Source of the DNA: Vallicoccus soli | GTDB taxonomy: Bacteria > Actinomycetota > Actinomycetes > Motilibacterales > Motilibacteraceae | Length of the DNA stretch: 64,000 nt | NCBI RefSeq assembly: GCF_003594885.1 | Contig: NZ_QZEZ01000003.1 | Coordinates: forward strand, 248,001 to 312,000 | Direction: 5' to 3' | In this document: positions 44,549 through 52,080 of the stretch, piece after piece | Layout of the letters: each line of letters opens with the position of its first letter | How positions within the stretch are numbered: position 1 is the stretch's first letter | Translations under genes and position numbers: made by a program | The notes under the pieces: model-generated | Seen by the model: the letters and a program-made list of their open reading frames with translations, nothing else | What the model was told of the DNA's origin: nothing | The model's database searches: none

Positions 44549-46087
44549 CTACCCGCGGGACAGGGTCGTCAGGTCGAAGGATTCCCCGATGCGGTTCTCC
44601 GGCAGGCCCTGCACGTCGGCCTCCGCGACGATGAGGTTCGGCAGCAGGAACAGCCAGTCCGCGGCCGCCTGCTCGGAGATGCGCCGCGCGGCCTGCTGCA
44701 GGTCGGTCACCTGCTCCTCCGGCGTGCCGCGGTCCGCCTGCGCGAGCAGGTCCTGCACCTGCGGGTCGTCGTAGCGGAAGTAGTAGTCGGGGTTGCCGAA
44801 GGCGGAGATGTCGCGGGGCTCGACGTGGGCCACGATCGACAGGTCGTAGTCCGCGTTGGTGAAGACGTCCTCCAGCCAGCGGGCCGGGAACTCCAGCGGC
44901 TCGATCTCCGCGGTGATGCCGACGTCGGCGAGCTGGGACTGCACGACCTGCGCCGAGGCCACCGCGTAGGGCAGGTTCGCGATGCGCATCCGCAGGCTGA
45001 CGTCCTGGGCGCCGGCCTCCTGCAGGAGCTGGCGGGCCCGGTCGGGGTCGTACGGCGCCACGCCGGTGAGGTCCTCGTACCAGGGGTCGGTCGGCGGCAC
45101 CATGCTGCCGATGAGCTCGCCGCGCCCGGCCCAGGCGGTGTCGAGCAGCGCCTGGTGGTCGATCGCGTGCCGCACCGCCTGGCGCACGCGCACGTCCTGC
45201 AGCGGCCCCGCCGCGCCGTTCATGGAGAGCACGACCTCGCCGTTCGTCGTGCCCTCGATGACCTGGAACCGGTCGTCGCCCTCGAACTGCGCGAGCGTCT
45301 CGGGCGCCTGCACGGTGCCGACGACGTCGATGCCCCCGGACAGCAGGGCGTTCGTCGTGGCGGTGGCGTCCTCGAAGTACTGCAGCGTCACCTGGCCCAC
45401 CCCGGGCGCCTCGCCCCAGTAGTCGTCGCGGGCGGTGAGCTCGAGGGTCCCGGAGTTGTCCCACTCGGTCACCTCGTACGGCCCGGTGCCCACGGCGGTG
45501 CTCTGCAGGTCGTCCACCCCGGACTCGCTGAACATGGCTCCGATGCGCGTGGTCATGCGGAAGAGCCAGTCGTTGCTCGGCTCGGACAGCGTCACCCGCA
45601 GCTCGGTCGGGGAGACCGCCTCGACGGTGTCCACGACGTCCATCCCGCTCTTGAGCGACACGGTCCAGGCGTCGGACTTCACCCGCTCGATGCTGAACTT
45701 CGCGTCCTCGGCGGTGAACTCCTCGCCGTCGGAGAAGGTCACGCCCTCCTGCAGGGTGAAGTCGTACGTCCGCCCGTCCTCGGAGACCTCCCAGCTCTCC
45801 GCGAGCAGCGGCACGACCTCGCCGGAGTCCTGGTCGAGCTTCACCAGGCCCTCGTAGACGTTGACGAGCAGCGCCTCCGGGATGGCGGCGCCATCGGTCG
45901 TGGTGAAGTCGAGGTTGGCCGGCTCCGCGGTCAGGCCGACCACGAGGCCCTCGCCGCCGCCGTCGGGGGCGCCGCTGGGGCCGCCGACCGGGTCGTCGGC
46001 GCTGCTGCCCGCCGAGCAGGCGGCCGTCGCCAGCAGGGTGGCGCTCGTGGCCAGGGCCGCGAGGAGCCGGGGGGTGCGTCGCCTCAC
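44549..46087 (-). CDS. ABC transporter substrate-binding lipoprotein, family 5 (peptide)
   Basis: 512 residues. The lipoprotein signal ends LLATAAC-S (lipid-modified Cys at about residue 24). The SBP_bac_5 domain shows VVGLTAEPANLDFTTTDGAAI, VYEGLVKLDQDSGEVVPLLAESWEVSEDGRTYDF (in parts: VYEGLVKL, PLLAESWEVSEDG), TVGTGPYEV-like TAVGTGPYEVTEWD and VRQAVRHAIDHQALL. It delivers substrate to the DppB/C permeases and is the first gene of the nine-gene operon. The GTG at 46087 gives a proper signal peptide. It is divergent from the GntR gene across 209 bases. Confidence 0.92.
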   Translation of the reverse strand: MRRRTPRLLAALATSATLLATAACSAGSSADDPVGGPSGAPDGGGEGLVVGLTAEPANLDFTTTDGAAIPEALLVNVYEGLVKLDQDSGEVVPLLAESWEVSEDGRTYDFTLQEGVTFSDGEEFTAEDAKFSIERVKSDAWTVSLKSGMDVVDTVEAVSPTELRVTLSEPSNDWLFRMTTRIGAMFSESGVDDLQSTAVGTGPYEVTEWDNSGTLELTARDDYWGEAPGVGQVTLQYFEDATATTNALLSGGIDVVGTVQAPETLAQFEGDDRFQVIEGTTNGEVVLSMNGAAGPLQDVRVRQAVRHAIDHQALLDTAWAGRGELIGSMVPPTDPWYEDLTGVAPYDPDRARQLLQEAGAQDVSLRMRIANLPYAVASAQVVQSQLADVGITAEIEPLEFPARWLEDVFTNADYDLSIVAHVEPRDISAFGNPDYYFRYDDPQVQDLLAQADRGTPEEQVTDLQQAARRISEQAAADWLFLLPNLIVAEADVQGLPENRIGESFDLTTLSRG

Positions 46088-46222
46088 GAGGGGGTCCTTC
46101 CGCCGGTGGTGCAGGGGGTCGTGCCGTCGTACGGGGGCATCATCACCCGCCGGGGTGCCGAGCGCTGCGGGGTGGGCGCGCGGCGGCCGGCGGCCCTGCG
46201 GTCACCCGGCTCACGCGACCTC

Positions 46223-46239
46223 CTACTGGTCCGACCAGT
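46223..46239. promoter_or_regulatory. GntR operator 1, between transporter operon and regulator
   Basis: CTACTGGTCCGACCAGT contains the perfect palindrome ACTGGTC-C-GACCAGT (46225-46239), which fits the FadR-type GntR consensus TGGTN-type half sites. It lies in the divergent gap and can control both directions. Confidence 0.75.
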
Positions 46240-46296
46240 GGCTGTCGGCGTACCTTCGCAGAGGTCCGAGGGGCGGTCAAGGACGGAGCGTGGGGC

Positions 46297-47085
46297 GTGG
46301 CGGGCAGCGAGCCCTTCGAGCGGGTCCGGCCCGTGCGGGCGTACGAGCGGATCGTCGAGCAGGTCGAGGACCGCGTGCTCGGCGGGCGGCTGCTGCCCGG
46401 AGAGCGGTTGCCGAGCGAGCGCGAGATGATGCAGCAGTTCGGCGTCAGCCGGTCCACCGTCCGCGAGGCGCTACGGGTCCTCGAGAGCGGGGGCTTCGTC
46501 CGCTCGCGGCCCGGCGACCCCAACGGCCCCGAGGTCCTGCCCTTCTCCCCCGCGTCGCTGCGCAAGTCGATGACGCGGCTCGTGCAGGTCGACGAGATCG
46601 GGCTCGGCGACCTCGTGCACTTCCGCATGCTGGTGGAGGGCGCGGCGAACCAGCTCGCCGCGTCCCTCGCGACGCCGGCGCAGCTGGAGGCGATGGACGC
46701 GGCGATCGCGGCGATGGCGGAGGCGGTCGAGCTCGGGTACGAGCAGTTCAGCCGCGCGGACGTCGCCTTCCACGACGCGGTGGCGCGAGCCAGCCGCAGC
46801 ACGCTCCTGCAGGTCTGCAGCGAGGTCGTGCGGGGCGCCGTGCTCGGCCTCATCGCCGCGAAGATCGCCGAGGCCGGCGACCGGCGCGAGCTCATGCTGC
46901 GCTCACTCCAGCACCACCGCGAGGTCCTGGCCGCCGTCCGGGCGCGCGACGGAGCCCGCGCGGCCCGCCTGGCCCGCGAGACCGTCCACGACTACTACGT
47001 CGGCTACGTCCCGGTCGCCGAGCGCCCCCTGCTCCGCGCCCTCCTGAGCGCCGACGGGGTTCCCAGCGGCCGGTCGGACCAGTAG
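46297..47085 (+). CDS. GntR family regulator, FadR subfamily (FCD domain)
   Basis: 262 residues. The N-terminal winged helix reads YERIVEQVEDRVLGGRLLPGERLPSEREMMQQFGVSRSTVREALRVLE (in parts: LPGERLPSERE, GVSRSTVREALRVL; residues about 16-65). It is followed by an all-helical FCD ligand domain with DVAFHDAVARAS (metal-type Asp/His) and LRSLQHHREVLAAVRARD. The GTG at 46297 follows GGACGGAGCG. Matching operators lie on both sides of the gene, so it probably represses its own promoter, the divergent transporter operon and the downstream hydrolase gene, released by a carboxylate ligand. Confidence 0.9.
   Translation: MAGSEPFERVRPVRAYERIVEQVEDRVLGGRLLPGERLPSEREMMQQFGVSRSTVREALRVLESGGFVRSRPGDPNGPEVLPFSPASLRKSMTRLVQVDEIGLGDLVHFRMLVEGAANQLAASLATPAQLEAMDAAIAAMAEAVELGYEQFSRADVAFHDAVARASRSTLLQVCSEVVRGAVLGLIAAKIAEAGDRRELMLRSLQHHREVLAAVRARDGARAARLARETVHDYYVGYVPVAERPLLRALLSADGVPSGRSDQ
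47072..47085. promoter_or_regulatory. GntR operator 2, before the exported P1 hydrolase
   Basis: GGTCGGACCAGTAG is the exact reverse complement of the first 14 bases of operator 1 (CTACTGGTCCGACC). It keeps the GGTC-N-GACC core and includes the GntR stop codon. It lies 98 bases before the start of the exported hydrolase, the position expected for a second operator. Confidence 0.6.
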
Positions 47086-47183
47086 CCTCCGCGTCACACC
47101 GCGGCCGCGGACCCACTCCCGCCCCTCCTCCGGTGGGGGCGCGCCGACCTGCGCGCGCCCGCCACCTGCCGATCGGAGTCCGC

Positions 47184-48650
47184 ATGCCCGTGCGCCCGCT
47201 CGCGGCGGCCGCGCTGCTCGTCGCGCCCCTCGCCGCCGTCCCCCTCGCCGCTCCCGCCACCGCCTCCACCCCTCCCGCGGCGGAGGACGTGGCGGGCCGT
47301 CCCGGTCGGCACAACGCCGTCACCGACGTGCCCGGGGTGCACGTCGGGCAGGTCCAGTCGACGACCGCGCCGTACCTCACCGGCACGACCGTCGTGCACT
47401 TCCCGCGGATGTCCGTCGCGGGCGTCGACCAGCGCGGCGGCGCGCCGGCGACCAAGGAGACCGACCTGCTGAGCCCGCTCAACTCGAACCCCGGCGTCAA
47501 CGCCATCCAGCTCGGCGGCAGCAGCATGTACGGCCTCGCCGCCAGCGACGGGATCGTGCGCTGGCTCGAGGACCGAGGCGAGGGCGTGCCCCTCGGGGTG
47601 GGCGTCGCGCCCATCGTCCCGGCCGCCGACATCTACGACCTCGCCCGCGGCGGCGACATCAAGGCCCGCACGACGCCCGAGTGGGGCTACCTCGCCGCGC
47701 AGGCGTCCGGCCCGGGACCGGTGCGCCAGGGCGTGGTCGGCGGCGGCACGGGGGCCCGCGGCGGCGGACTCAAGAGCGGCCTCGGCACGGCGAGCGTGTA
47801 CCTCGGCGACGGCGTGTACGTCGGTGCGATCGTCGTGGTGAACCCCGCCGGCAACCCGGTCGACCCGGCGGACTGCTCGCTGTGGGGGGTCCGGTACGGC
47901 CTCGGCGACGAGTTCGAGGGCTACCGCGCCCCGCGCGCCGCCGAGTGCCCGCAGCCGGCGGCCGCCGCGGCCCCCGCGGCCGACGAGGCGCTCAACACGA
48001 CGATCGCCGTCGTGGTGACCAACGCCCCGCTGGAGAAGGCGGCCGCCGCACGGCTGTCCGGGAACGCGCACGACGGCATGGCCCGCGCCATCGACCCGAT
48101 CCACACCCTCGGCGACGGCGACACGGTCTTCGGCGTCTCGACCGCCCAGGGCGCCACCTCCATCACCGAGCCCCTGCAGGTCAACGACCCGGCCGACGGG
48201 CGCCAGCTCAACGCCATCTTCAACGCCGGGGCGCGCACGCTGTCCCGGGCCATCGCCAAGGCCGTGCTGTCCGCGGAGTCCGTCGGCACCCAGCAGTCCT
48301 ACTGCGACCGCTACCCGTCGGCCTGCCGCCGGATGCCGCAGCTCGAGGAGTGGCGCACCGCCGGTACCGCACCGGACGTCACGCCGCGGGCGTGGCGCCA
48401 GGCGCGGCGGGCGCTGGAGGTGCTGCCGGTGCCGTCACCGTCGGCGCCCACCGCCGCGGCACCGGCCGCTGCGGGCGCCCCGGCCGGCACCCCCGACGAG
48501 AGCGGGGCCGCCCCTGCCGCCGGCGGCGGCTCGGGGCTGCCGCCGGCGGCCGCCGGGGCCGCCGGCGCGCTCGGGGTGCTGGCGGCGGCCGCCCTCGCGG
48601 CGGGCGGCGGGCTGCTGCTGCGCCGCCGGCTCACCGTGGCGCGCCCCTGA
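47184..48650 (+). CDS. exported, membrane-anchored P1 family N-terminal-nucleophile hydrolase
   Basis: 488 residues. The N-terminal signal peptide (AAAALLVAPLAAVPLAAPATA) is followed by the P1 domain: NAVTDVPGVHVGQ, KETDLLSPLNSNPGVNAIQLGGSSMYGL (in parts: TDLLSP, IQLGGSSMYGL), VPAADIYDLARGGD, GLKSGLGTAS and VGAIVVVNPAGNP. The self-cleavage site is EALN-TTIAVVVTN, with Asn271/Thr272 as in NylC. A Pro/Ala-rich linker and a C-terminal hydrophobic helix plus RRR (about residues 456-482) anchor it outside the cell; no LPXTG is present. The ATG at 47184 follows CGGAGTC. It is likely to cleave extracellular peptides, beta-peptides or synthetic amides. Confidence 0.88.
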   Translation: MPVRPLAAAALLVAPLAAVPLAAPATASTPPAAEDVAGRPGRHNAVTDVPGVHVGQVQSTTAPYLTGTTVVHFPRMSVAGVDQRGGAPATKETDLLSPLNSNPGVNAIQLGGSSMYGLAASDGIVRWLEDRGEGVPLGVGVAPIVPAADIYDLARGGDIKARTTPEWGYLAAQASGPGPVRQGVVGGGTGARGGGLKSGLGTASVYLGDGVYVGAIVVVNPAGNPVDPADCSLWGVRYGLGDEFEGYRAPRAAECPQPAAAAAPAADEALNTTIAVVVTNAPLEKAAAARLSGNAHDGMARAIDPIHTLGDGDTVFGVSTAQGATSITEPLQVNDPADGRQLNAIFNAGARTLSRAIAKAVLSAESVGTQQSYCDRYPSACRRMPQLEEWRTAGTAPDVTPRAWRQARRALEVLPVPSPSAPTAAAPAAAGAPAGTPDESGAAPAAGGGSGLPPAAAGAAGALGVLAAAALAAGGGLLLRRRLTVARP

Positions 48651-48673
48651 CGGGCGCGCCGCCCACCGCCCGC

Positions 48674-48715
48674 CGGGTGCCGTGCGCCGTCCTCCCCCCG
48701 GGCGCACGGCACCCG
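48674..48715. terminator. strong bidirectional hairpin terminator
   Basis: A 15-base perfect inverted repeat (48674-48688 against 48701-48715, core GTGCCGTGCGCC/GGCGCACGGCAC) with a 12-base loop. It sits between the convergent hydrolase and membrane-protein genes. Confidence 0.7.
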
Positions 48716-48735
48716 CCCGGGTCCGCCCCCGCCGC

Positions 48736-49833
48736 TCAGGCGTCGGCGGGCGCGACCTCGCTGCCCCGGTACGCGTACGCGGCCTGGCGCACCGCCGCGT
48801 CGCTCTCCAGGCCCGCGCCGAGCGCGCCGCCCACCGTGGCCAGCGAGGTCGTCAGCCAGGCCACCTCGAGGTAGTCCCCCGGGCCGGCGCCGTGCCCCAG
48901 CGCCGCGGCGAGCAGGTCGGGGACCACGAGCACGCCGGCGCCGAGGAGCGAGAGGGCGAGCAGGACGGCGTACAGGGTGAGCACGCCGAGCAGGACCGTG
49001 GCGGTGGTGGCGAGGTTGAACAGGGCGACCTGCTTGCGCACGCGGCGGTGCGGCGCGCGCTCCCAGAGCCCGGCGCCGACGACGAGCGTCGCGGCCGTGG
49101 CCCCCACCGCGACGGCCGCGACCGCCGCGTGGCGCAGCGCGCCGAACGCGTCCGCCATCGCCCACAGGTCGGGCGTCACGAGCGCGAACACGCCGGCGGC
49201 GAGGGCGCCGGTGAGTGCGCGGGAGAGCCCGTACGCGAGCCGCCACGGCCGGTTGGCCCGCACCATGCCGGCGAGCAGGCGCAGGTTGCCGGTGAGCACG
49301 CGCGCGGTGAAGCGCAGCTCGGCCTCCCCGCCGTCGTCGCGCGGGTCGGCCGCGAGCTGGCGCGCGCGGTGCCGCAGGCGGCGCCCCCGCGCGCGGTCGC
49401 CCTCGCCCGGCACGTCCGGCGCACCCCCACCGAGGAGCTCCTCGACGAGCTGGACGGCGAGCGCGAGGCCGCGCCGGCGCAGGCCGACGGGGCCGAGCGC
49501 GGGGACGCTGACGAGGGCGACGCCGTGCACCGGGCTGGCGTGCGCGACGACCGGGCGCCGCGCGAGCTGCAGCGGGAGGTCGGTCAGGCACACCGCGAGG
49601 TCCCAGCCGGCGGCGAGCAGCCGGTCGCGCGCGGCGTCGACGAGCTCGTCGTCGGTGGCCGGCGGGACGACGAGCGCATCGACGACGGGGACCACGTGCC
49701 AGCCCGTGCCGGGGTAGCGCCGGGCCAGCTCCTGCTGCAGCGCCGCGGGCTCGACGGCGGACCCGGCCGGCCCGGGGGCGGCCACGAGGCCGACGACGAC
49801 GTCCTCGGGCCCGGGCCCGTCCTGCGCGTCCAC
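48736..49833 (-). CDS. conserved membrane protein of unknown function
   Basis: 365 residues. The N-terminal half is soluble, with a possible nucleotide- or metal-free alpha/beta domain (GWDLAVCLTDLPLQLARRPVVAH). The C-terminal half has about four hydrophobic segments (LAAGVFALVTPDLWAM, AAVAAVAVGATAATLVVGAGLW, VLLGVLTLYAVLLALSLLGAGV and a final Gly-rich helix). Proteins of this layout occur in actinobacteria and are sometimes misnamed after a folate enzyme; nothing in the sequence supports that name. The GTG at 49833 has no good ribosome-binding site, so the exact start is uncertain. Confidence 0.7.
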   Translation of the reverse strand: MDAQDGPGPEDVVVGLVAAPGPAGSAVEPAALQQELARRYPGTGWHVVPVVDALVVPPATDDELVDAARDRLLAAGWDLAVCLTDLPLQLARRPVVAHASPVHGVALVSVPALGPVGLRRRGLALAVQLVEELLGGGAPDVPGEGDRARGRRLRHRARQLAADPRDDGGEAELRFTARVLTGNLRLLAGMVRANRPWRLAYGLSRALTGALAAGVFALVTPDLWAMADAFGALRHAAVAAVAVGATAATLVVGAGLWERAPHRRVRKQVALFNLATTATVLLGVLTLYAVLLALSLLGAGVLVVPDLLAAALGHGAGPGDYLEVAWLTTSLATVGGALGAGLESDAAVRQAAYAYRGSEVAPADA

Positions 49834-49935
49834 CGGCAGGAGGGTACGGCGCCGGGCGCCTGCCCCTGACGACGGTCGCGCCCGCCGTCAGCCCAGGGCT
49901 GGACGTGACGCGAAGGGGCCGCGGAGCACGGACCA

Positions 49936-50580
49936 CTACAGCAGCACGATCGTCTTGGCGTCGGCGATCCGCCCGTCGGCGACCATCGCGAGCGCCGCGT
50001 CGACGTCGAGCTCGACCACCTCGACGTCCTCGCCCTCGTCGGCGAGGCCGCCGCCGGCGCCCGTGCGGTCCCGGGGCGTGTACGGCGCCGCGTAGCAGTG
50101 CAGCCGCTCGGTGACCGACCCCGGGCTCGTCCACATCGTCGTGACGTGCTCGAGCGGTCCGACGGCGACGCCGAGCTCCTCCGCGGCCTCGCGCCGGATC
50201 GCCGTCTCGGGGTCGTCCGCGTCGAGCAGGCCCGCGGCGACCTCGAGGAGCAGGCCGTCGGGGTGCCCGTTGACCCGCGCCGGGTAGCGGAACTGCCGCG
50301 CGAGCAGGACGGTGCGCCGGTCCGCGTCGTGCAGCAGGACCGCGGCCCCGTCCCCCCGGTCGTACGTCTCGCGCGCCTCCCGGACCACGGTGCCGTCGGC
50401 GCGGCGGCGGTCGTACGTGGTGCGGCGCAGGACGTGCCAGGCCGCGGCGAGCAGCTCGACGTCGCGCACGACGACGTCGGGGCCGGTGAGCTCGCGGCCG
50501 GCGCGGTCCAGGCCGGTGCGGCCGCGGTGGTCGGGGACGTCGAGGCCCGGCACGCCGGGCGCGGCGGTGGTGGCGGTCAT
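49936..50580 (-). CDS. Nudix hydrolase (NudK/ADP-sugar pyrophosphatase type)
   Basis: 214 residues. The Nudix region reads EVAAGLLDADDPETAIRREAAEELG (in parts: AGLLDADDPE, REAAEELG; about residues 130-154), with the one-residue-shorter loop seen in the NudK/YffH subgroup. VLLARQFRYPARVNGH and SPGSVTERLHCYAA also match that subgroup, which hydrolyses GDP-mannose or ADP-ribose. The ATG at 50580 follows the family pattern; the upstream frame enters the divergent promoter. It faces the DeoR gene across 74 bases. Confidence 0.87.
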   Translation of the reverse strand: MTATTAAPGVPGLDVPDHRGRTGLDRAGRELTGPDVVVRDVELLAAAWHVLRRTTYDRRRADGTVVREARETYDRGDGAAVLLHDADRRTVLLARQFRYPARVNGHPDGLLLEVAAGLLDADDPETAIRREAAEELGVAVGPLEHVTTMWTSPGSVTERLHCYAAPYTPRDRTGAGGGLADEGEDVEVVELDVDAALAMVADGRIADAKTIVLL

Positions 50581-50654
50581 GGCTCCGAGTGAGCCACACT
50601 GTGCAGCAACGTGCAAGACCTTTGATGAACTTCGACGAGTACGGAGGACCGTGC

Positions 50655-51410
50655 ATGCTCGCCTCGCAGCGCCGCGACCTGCTCCTCGCCCGGCTGCGCG
50701 ACGACGGGCGCGTCGTCGCCAAGGACGTGGCCGCGGAGCTCGGGGTGTCGGAGGACAGCGTGCGCCGCGACCTGCGCGACCTCGCGGCGGCCGGGCTGTG
50801 CCAGCGGGTGTACGGGGGCGCGCTGCCCGCCTCCCCCGCCGTGGCCGACCACCGGGCGCGACGGCAGGTGGCGACCGGCAGCAAGGAGCGCGTCGCCGTG
50901 GCCGCGGCCCGGCTCGTCGCCCCGGGCAGTACCGTCCTGCTGGACGGGGGCACCACCGCGCTGGCGGTAGTGCGGGCCCTGGCGCCGGACCTCGAGGCCA
51001 CCGTCGTGACGCACAGCCCGGTCGTCGCCGCAGCGCTCGTCGAGCACCCCCGGGTCGACGTGCTCGTGCTCGGGGGGCGGCTGTTCAAGCACTCGGCGGT
51101 CGCGTGCGGGGCGGCGGCGGTCGAGGCCGCGCAGGCCGTGACGGCGGACGTGTTCCTGCTGGGCGTGACGGGGGTGCACGCGCAGAGCGGGCTGACGACG
51201 GGCGACCCGGACGAGGCGGCGATGAAGCGGGCGCTCGCCCGGCGCGCCGCGGACACGTACGTGCTGGCCAGCCGCGAGAAGGTCGGCGCCGCGTCGCCGT
51301 TCGCCGTGCTGCCGCTCGACGCGGTGGCGGGCGTCGTCACCGACGTCCCCGCCGAGGACGAGGCGGCGCGCCGGCTCGTCGAGGCGGGGGTCACCCTGCT
51401 GCCGGCGTGA
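50655..51410 (+). CDS. DeoR/GlpR family transcriptional regulator
   Basis: 251 residues. The N-terminal DeoR helix-turn-helix is KDVAAELGVSEDSVRRDLRDL (about residues 23-43), followed by the VYGGAL wing and a DeoRC sensor domain with TVLLDGGTTALAVVRAL and VLVLGGRLFKHS. Sugar-phosphate or nucleoside-phosphate ligands are usual. The ATG at 50655 follows ACGGAGGA, which settles the start over an upstream in-frame ATG at 50625. The divergent Nudix gene is its likely partner or target. Confidence 0.88.
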   Translation: MLASQRRDLLLARLRDDGRVVAKDVAAELGVSEDSVRRDLRDLAAAGLCQRVYGGALPASPAVADHRARRQVATGSKERVAVAAARLVAPGSTVLLDGGTTALAVVRALAPDLEATVVTHSPVVAAALVEHPRVDVLVLGGRLFKHSAVACGAAAVEAAQAVTADVFLLGVTGVHAQSGLTTGDPDEAAMKRALARRAADTYVLASREKVGAASPFAVLPLDAVAGVVTDVPAEDEAARRLVEAGVTLLPA

Positions 51411-51442
51411 GCGCGGGGCGGCCCTCGCCTAGGGTCGAGGCC

Positions 51443-51643
51443 GTGGAGCGCCGCCGCCGAGCCCTGTCCCTGCGCGTCCTGGGGCCGCTGCTCGCGGGCG
51501 CCCTGCTCATCGTGCTGGGGGCCTCGGTGGTCGACGGCGCCCCGGGCTCGGTGATGCTGGGCGGCGGAGCCGGCCTCGCCGTCGAGGCGCTGGTCTACTT
51601 GTGGCGCGGGCGCTCGCTCTTCGACGATGCCGGCGGTCGCTGA
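51443..51643 (+). CDS. small two-helix membrane protein
   Basis: 66 residues with two hydrophobic segments (VLGPLLAGALLIVLGASVV and SVMLGGGAGLAVEALVYLW) joined by a short loop and flanked by Arg residues. The GTG at 51443 follows TCGAGG. The size and two-helix pattern resemble small actinobacterial DUF3188-like proteins. No function can be assigned. It starts 32 bases after the DeoR gene and may be co-transcribed. Confidence 0.6.
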   Translation: MERRRRALSLRVLGPLLAGALLIVLGASVVDGAPGSVMLGGGAGLAVEALVYLWRGRSLFDDAGGR

Positions 51644-51676
51644 CGGTCGGCGGGGGCCCGCGGCGCGGGCCAGCGC

Positions 51677-51838
51677 TCAGCCGAGCAGGATCGCGAGGAC
51701 GCGCTCGTCCACCGCGAACCACAGCACGACGCCGCCGACGATGAGCAGCACGAGCAGCGCGCTGGCGAGCGCCCACGAGCGGACGGCGCCGTCCCAGGGG
51801 GAGTCGACCCGCCGCCCCGCCGGCCGCTGCCCGTCCAC
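51677..51838 (-). CDS. single-helix small membrane protein
   Basis: 53 residues. A charged N-terminal half is followed by one membrane helix (ALASALLVLLIVGGVVLWFAV) and a short tail. The GTG at 51838 is preferred because GGACGGAGGGC precedes it at good spacing; the open frame continues upstream to 51895. Similar one-helix proteins of unknown function are common in actinobacteria. It is convergent with the preceding small gene. Confidence 0.5.
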   Translation of the reverse strand: MDGQRPAGRRVDSPWDGAVRSWALASALLVLLIVGGVVLWFAVDERVLAILLG

Positions 51839-51975
51839 GCGCCCTCCGTCCGGTACGGCACCCGCCGCACCCCGGCGGGCAGTGTGCCAGGTCACGCTCC
51901 CGGGACCCTGCGGGACGCGGGGACCGTCCCTCGGGCGGGTGCACGCCCTCGACGGGCGGCACCGCGGGCGGTACG

Positions 51976-52015
51976 CCGCGGGGGCGGCACCGGTGCTCCG
52001 GTGCCGCCCCCGCGG
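51976..52015 (-). terminator. terminator of the nrdR-nrdJ transcript
   Basis: An 18-base perfect inverted repeat (51976-51993 against 51998-52015) with a TGCT loop, 65 bases past the nrdJ stop. It is the strongest hairpin noticed in the window. The rest of the 242-base gap between nrdJ and the small gene shows no gene. Confidence 0.7.
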
Positions 52016-52080
52016 GTCGTGCCGTATTCGCTCGCGTGCGGCGCGCCTGCTCGCCTGCTACCTCCCGCCGCGACCCCGCG

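Noticed and set aside
46130-46165. Tenth copy of the GCATGATC element (GGCATCATCACCCGC)
   Set aside because: It differs from the consensus at several positions including the GATC core, so I treat it as chance similarity.
48480-48650. Sortase (LPXTG) anchor in the exported P1 hydrolase
   Set aside because: The sequence before the helix is LPPAA, not LPXTG, so a simple transmembrane anchor fits better.
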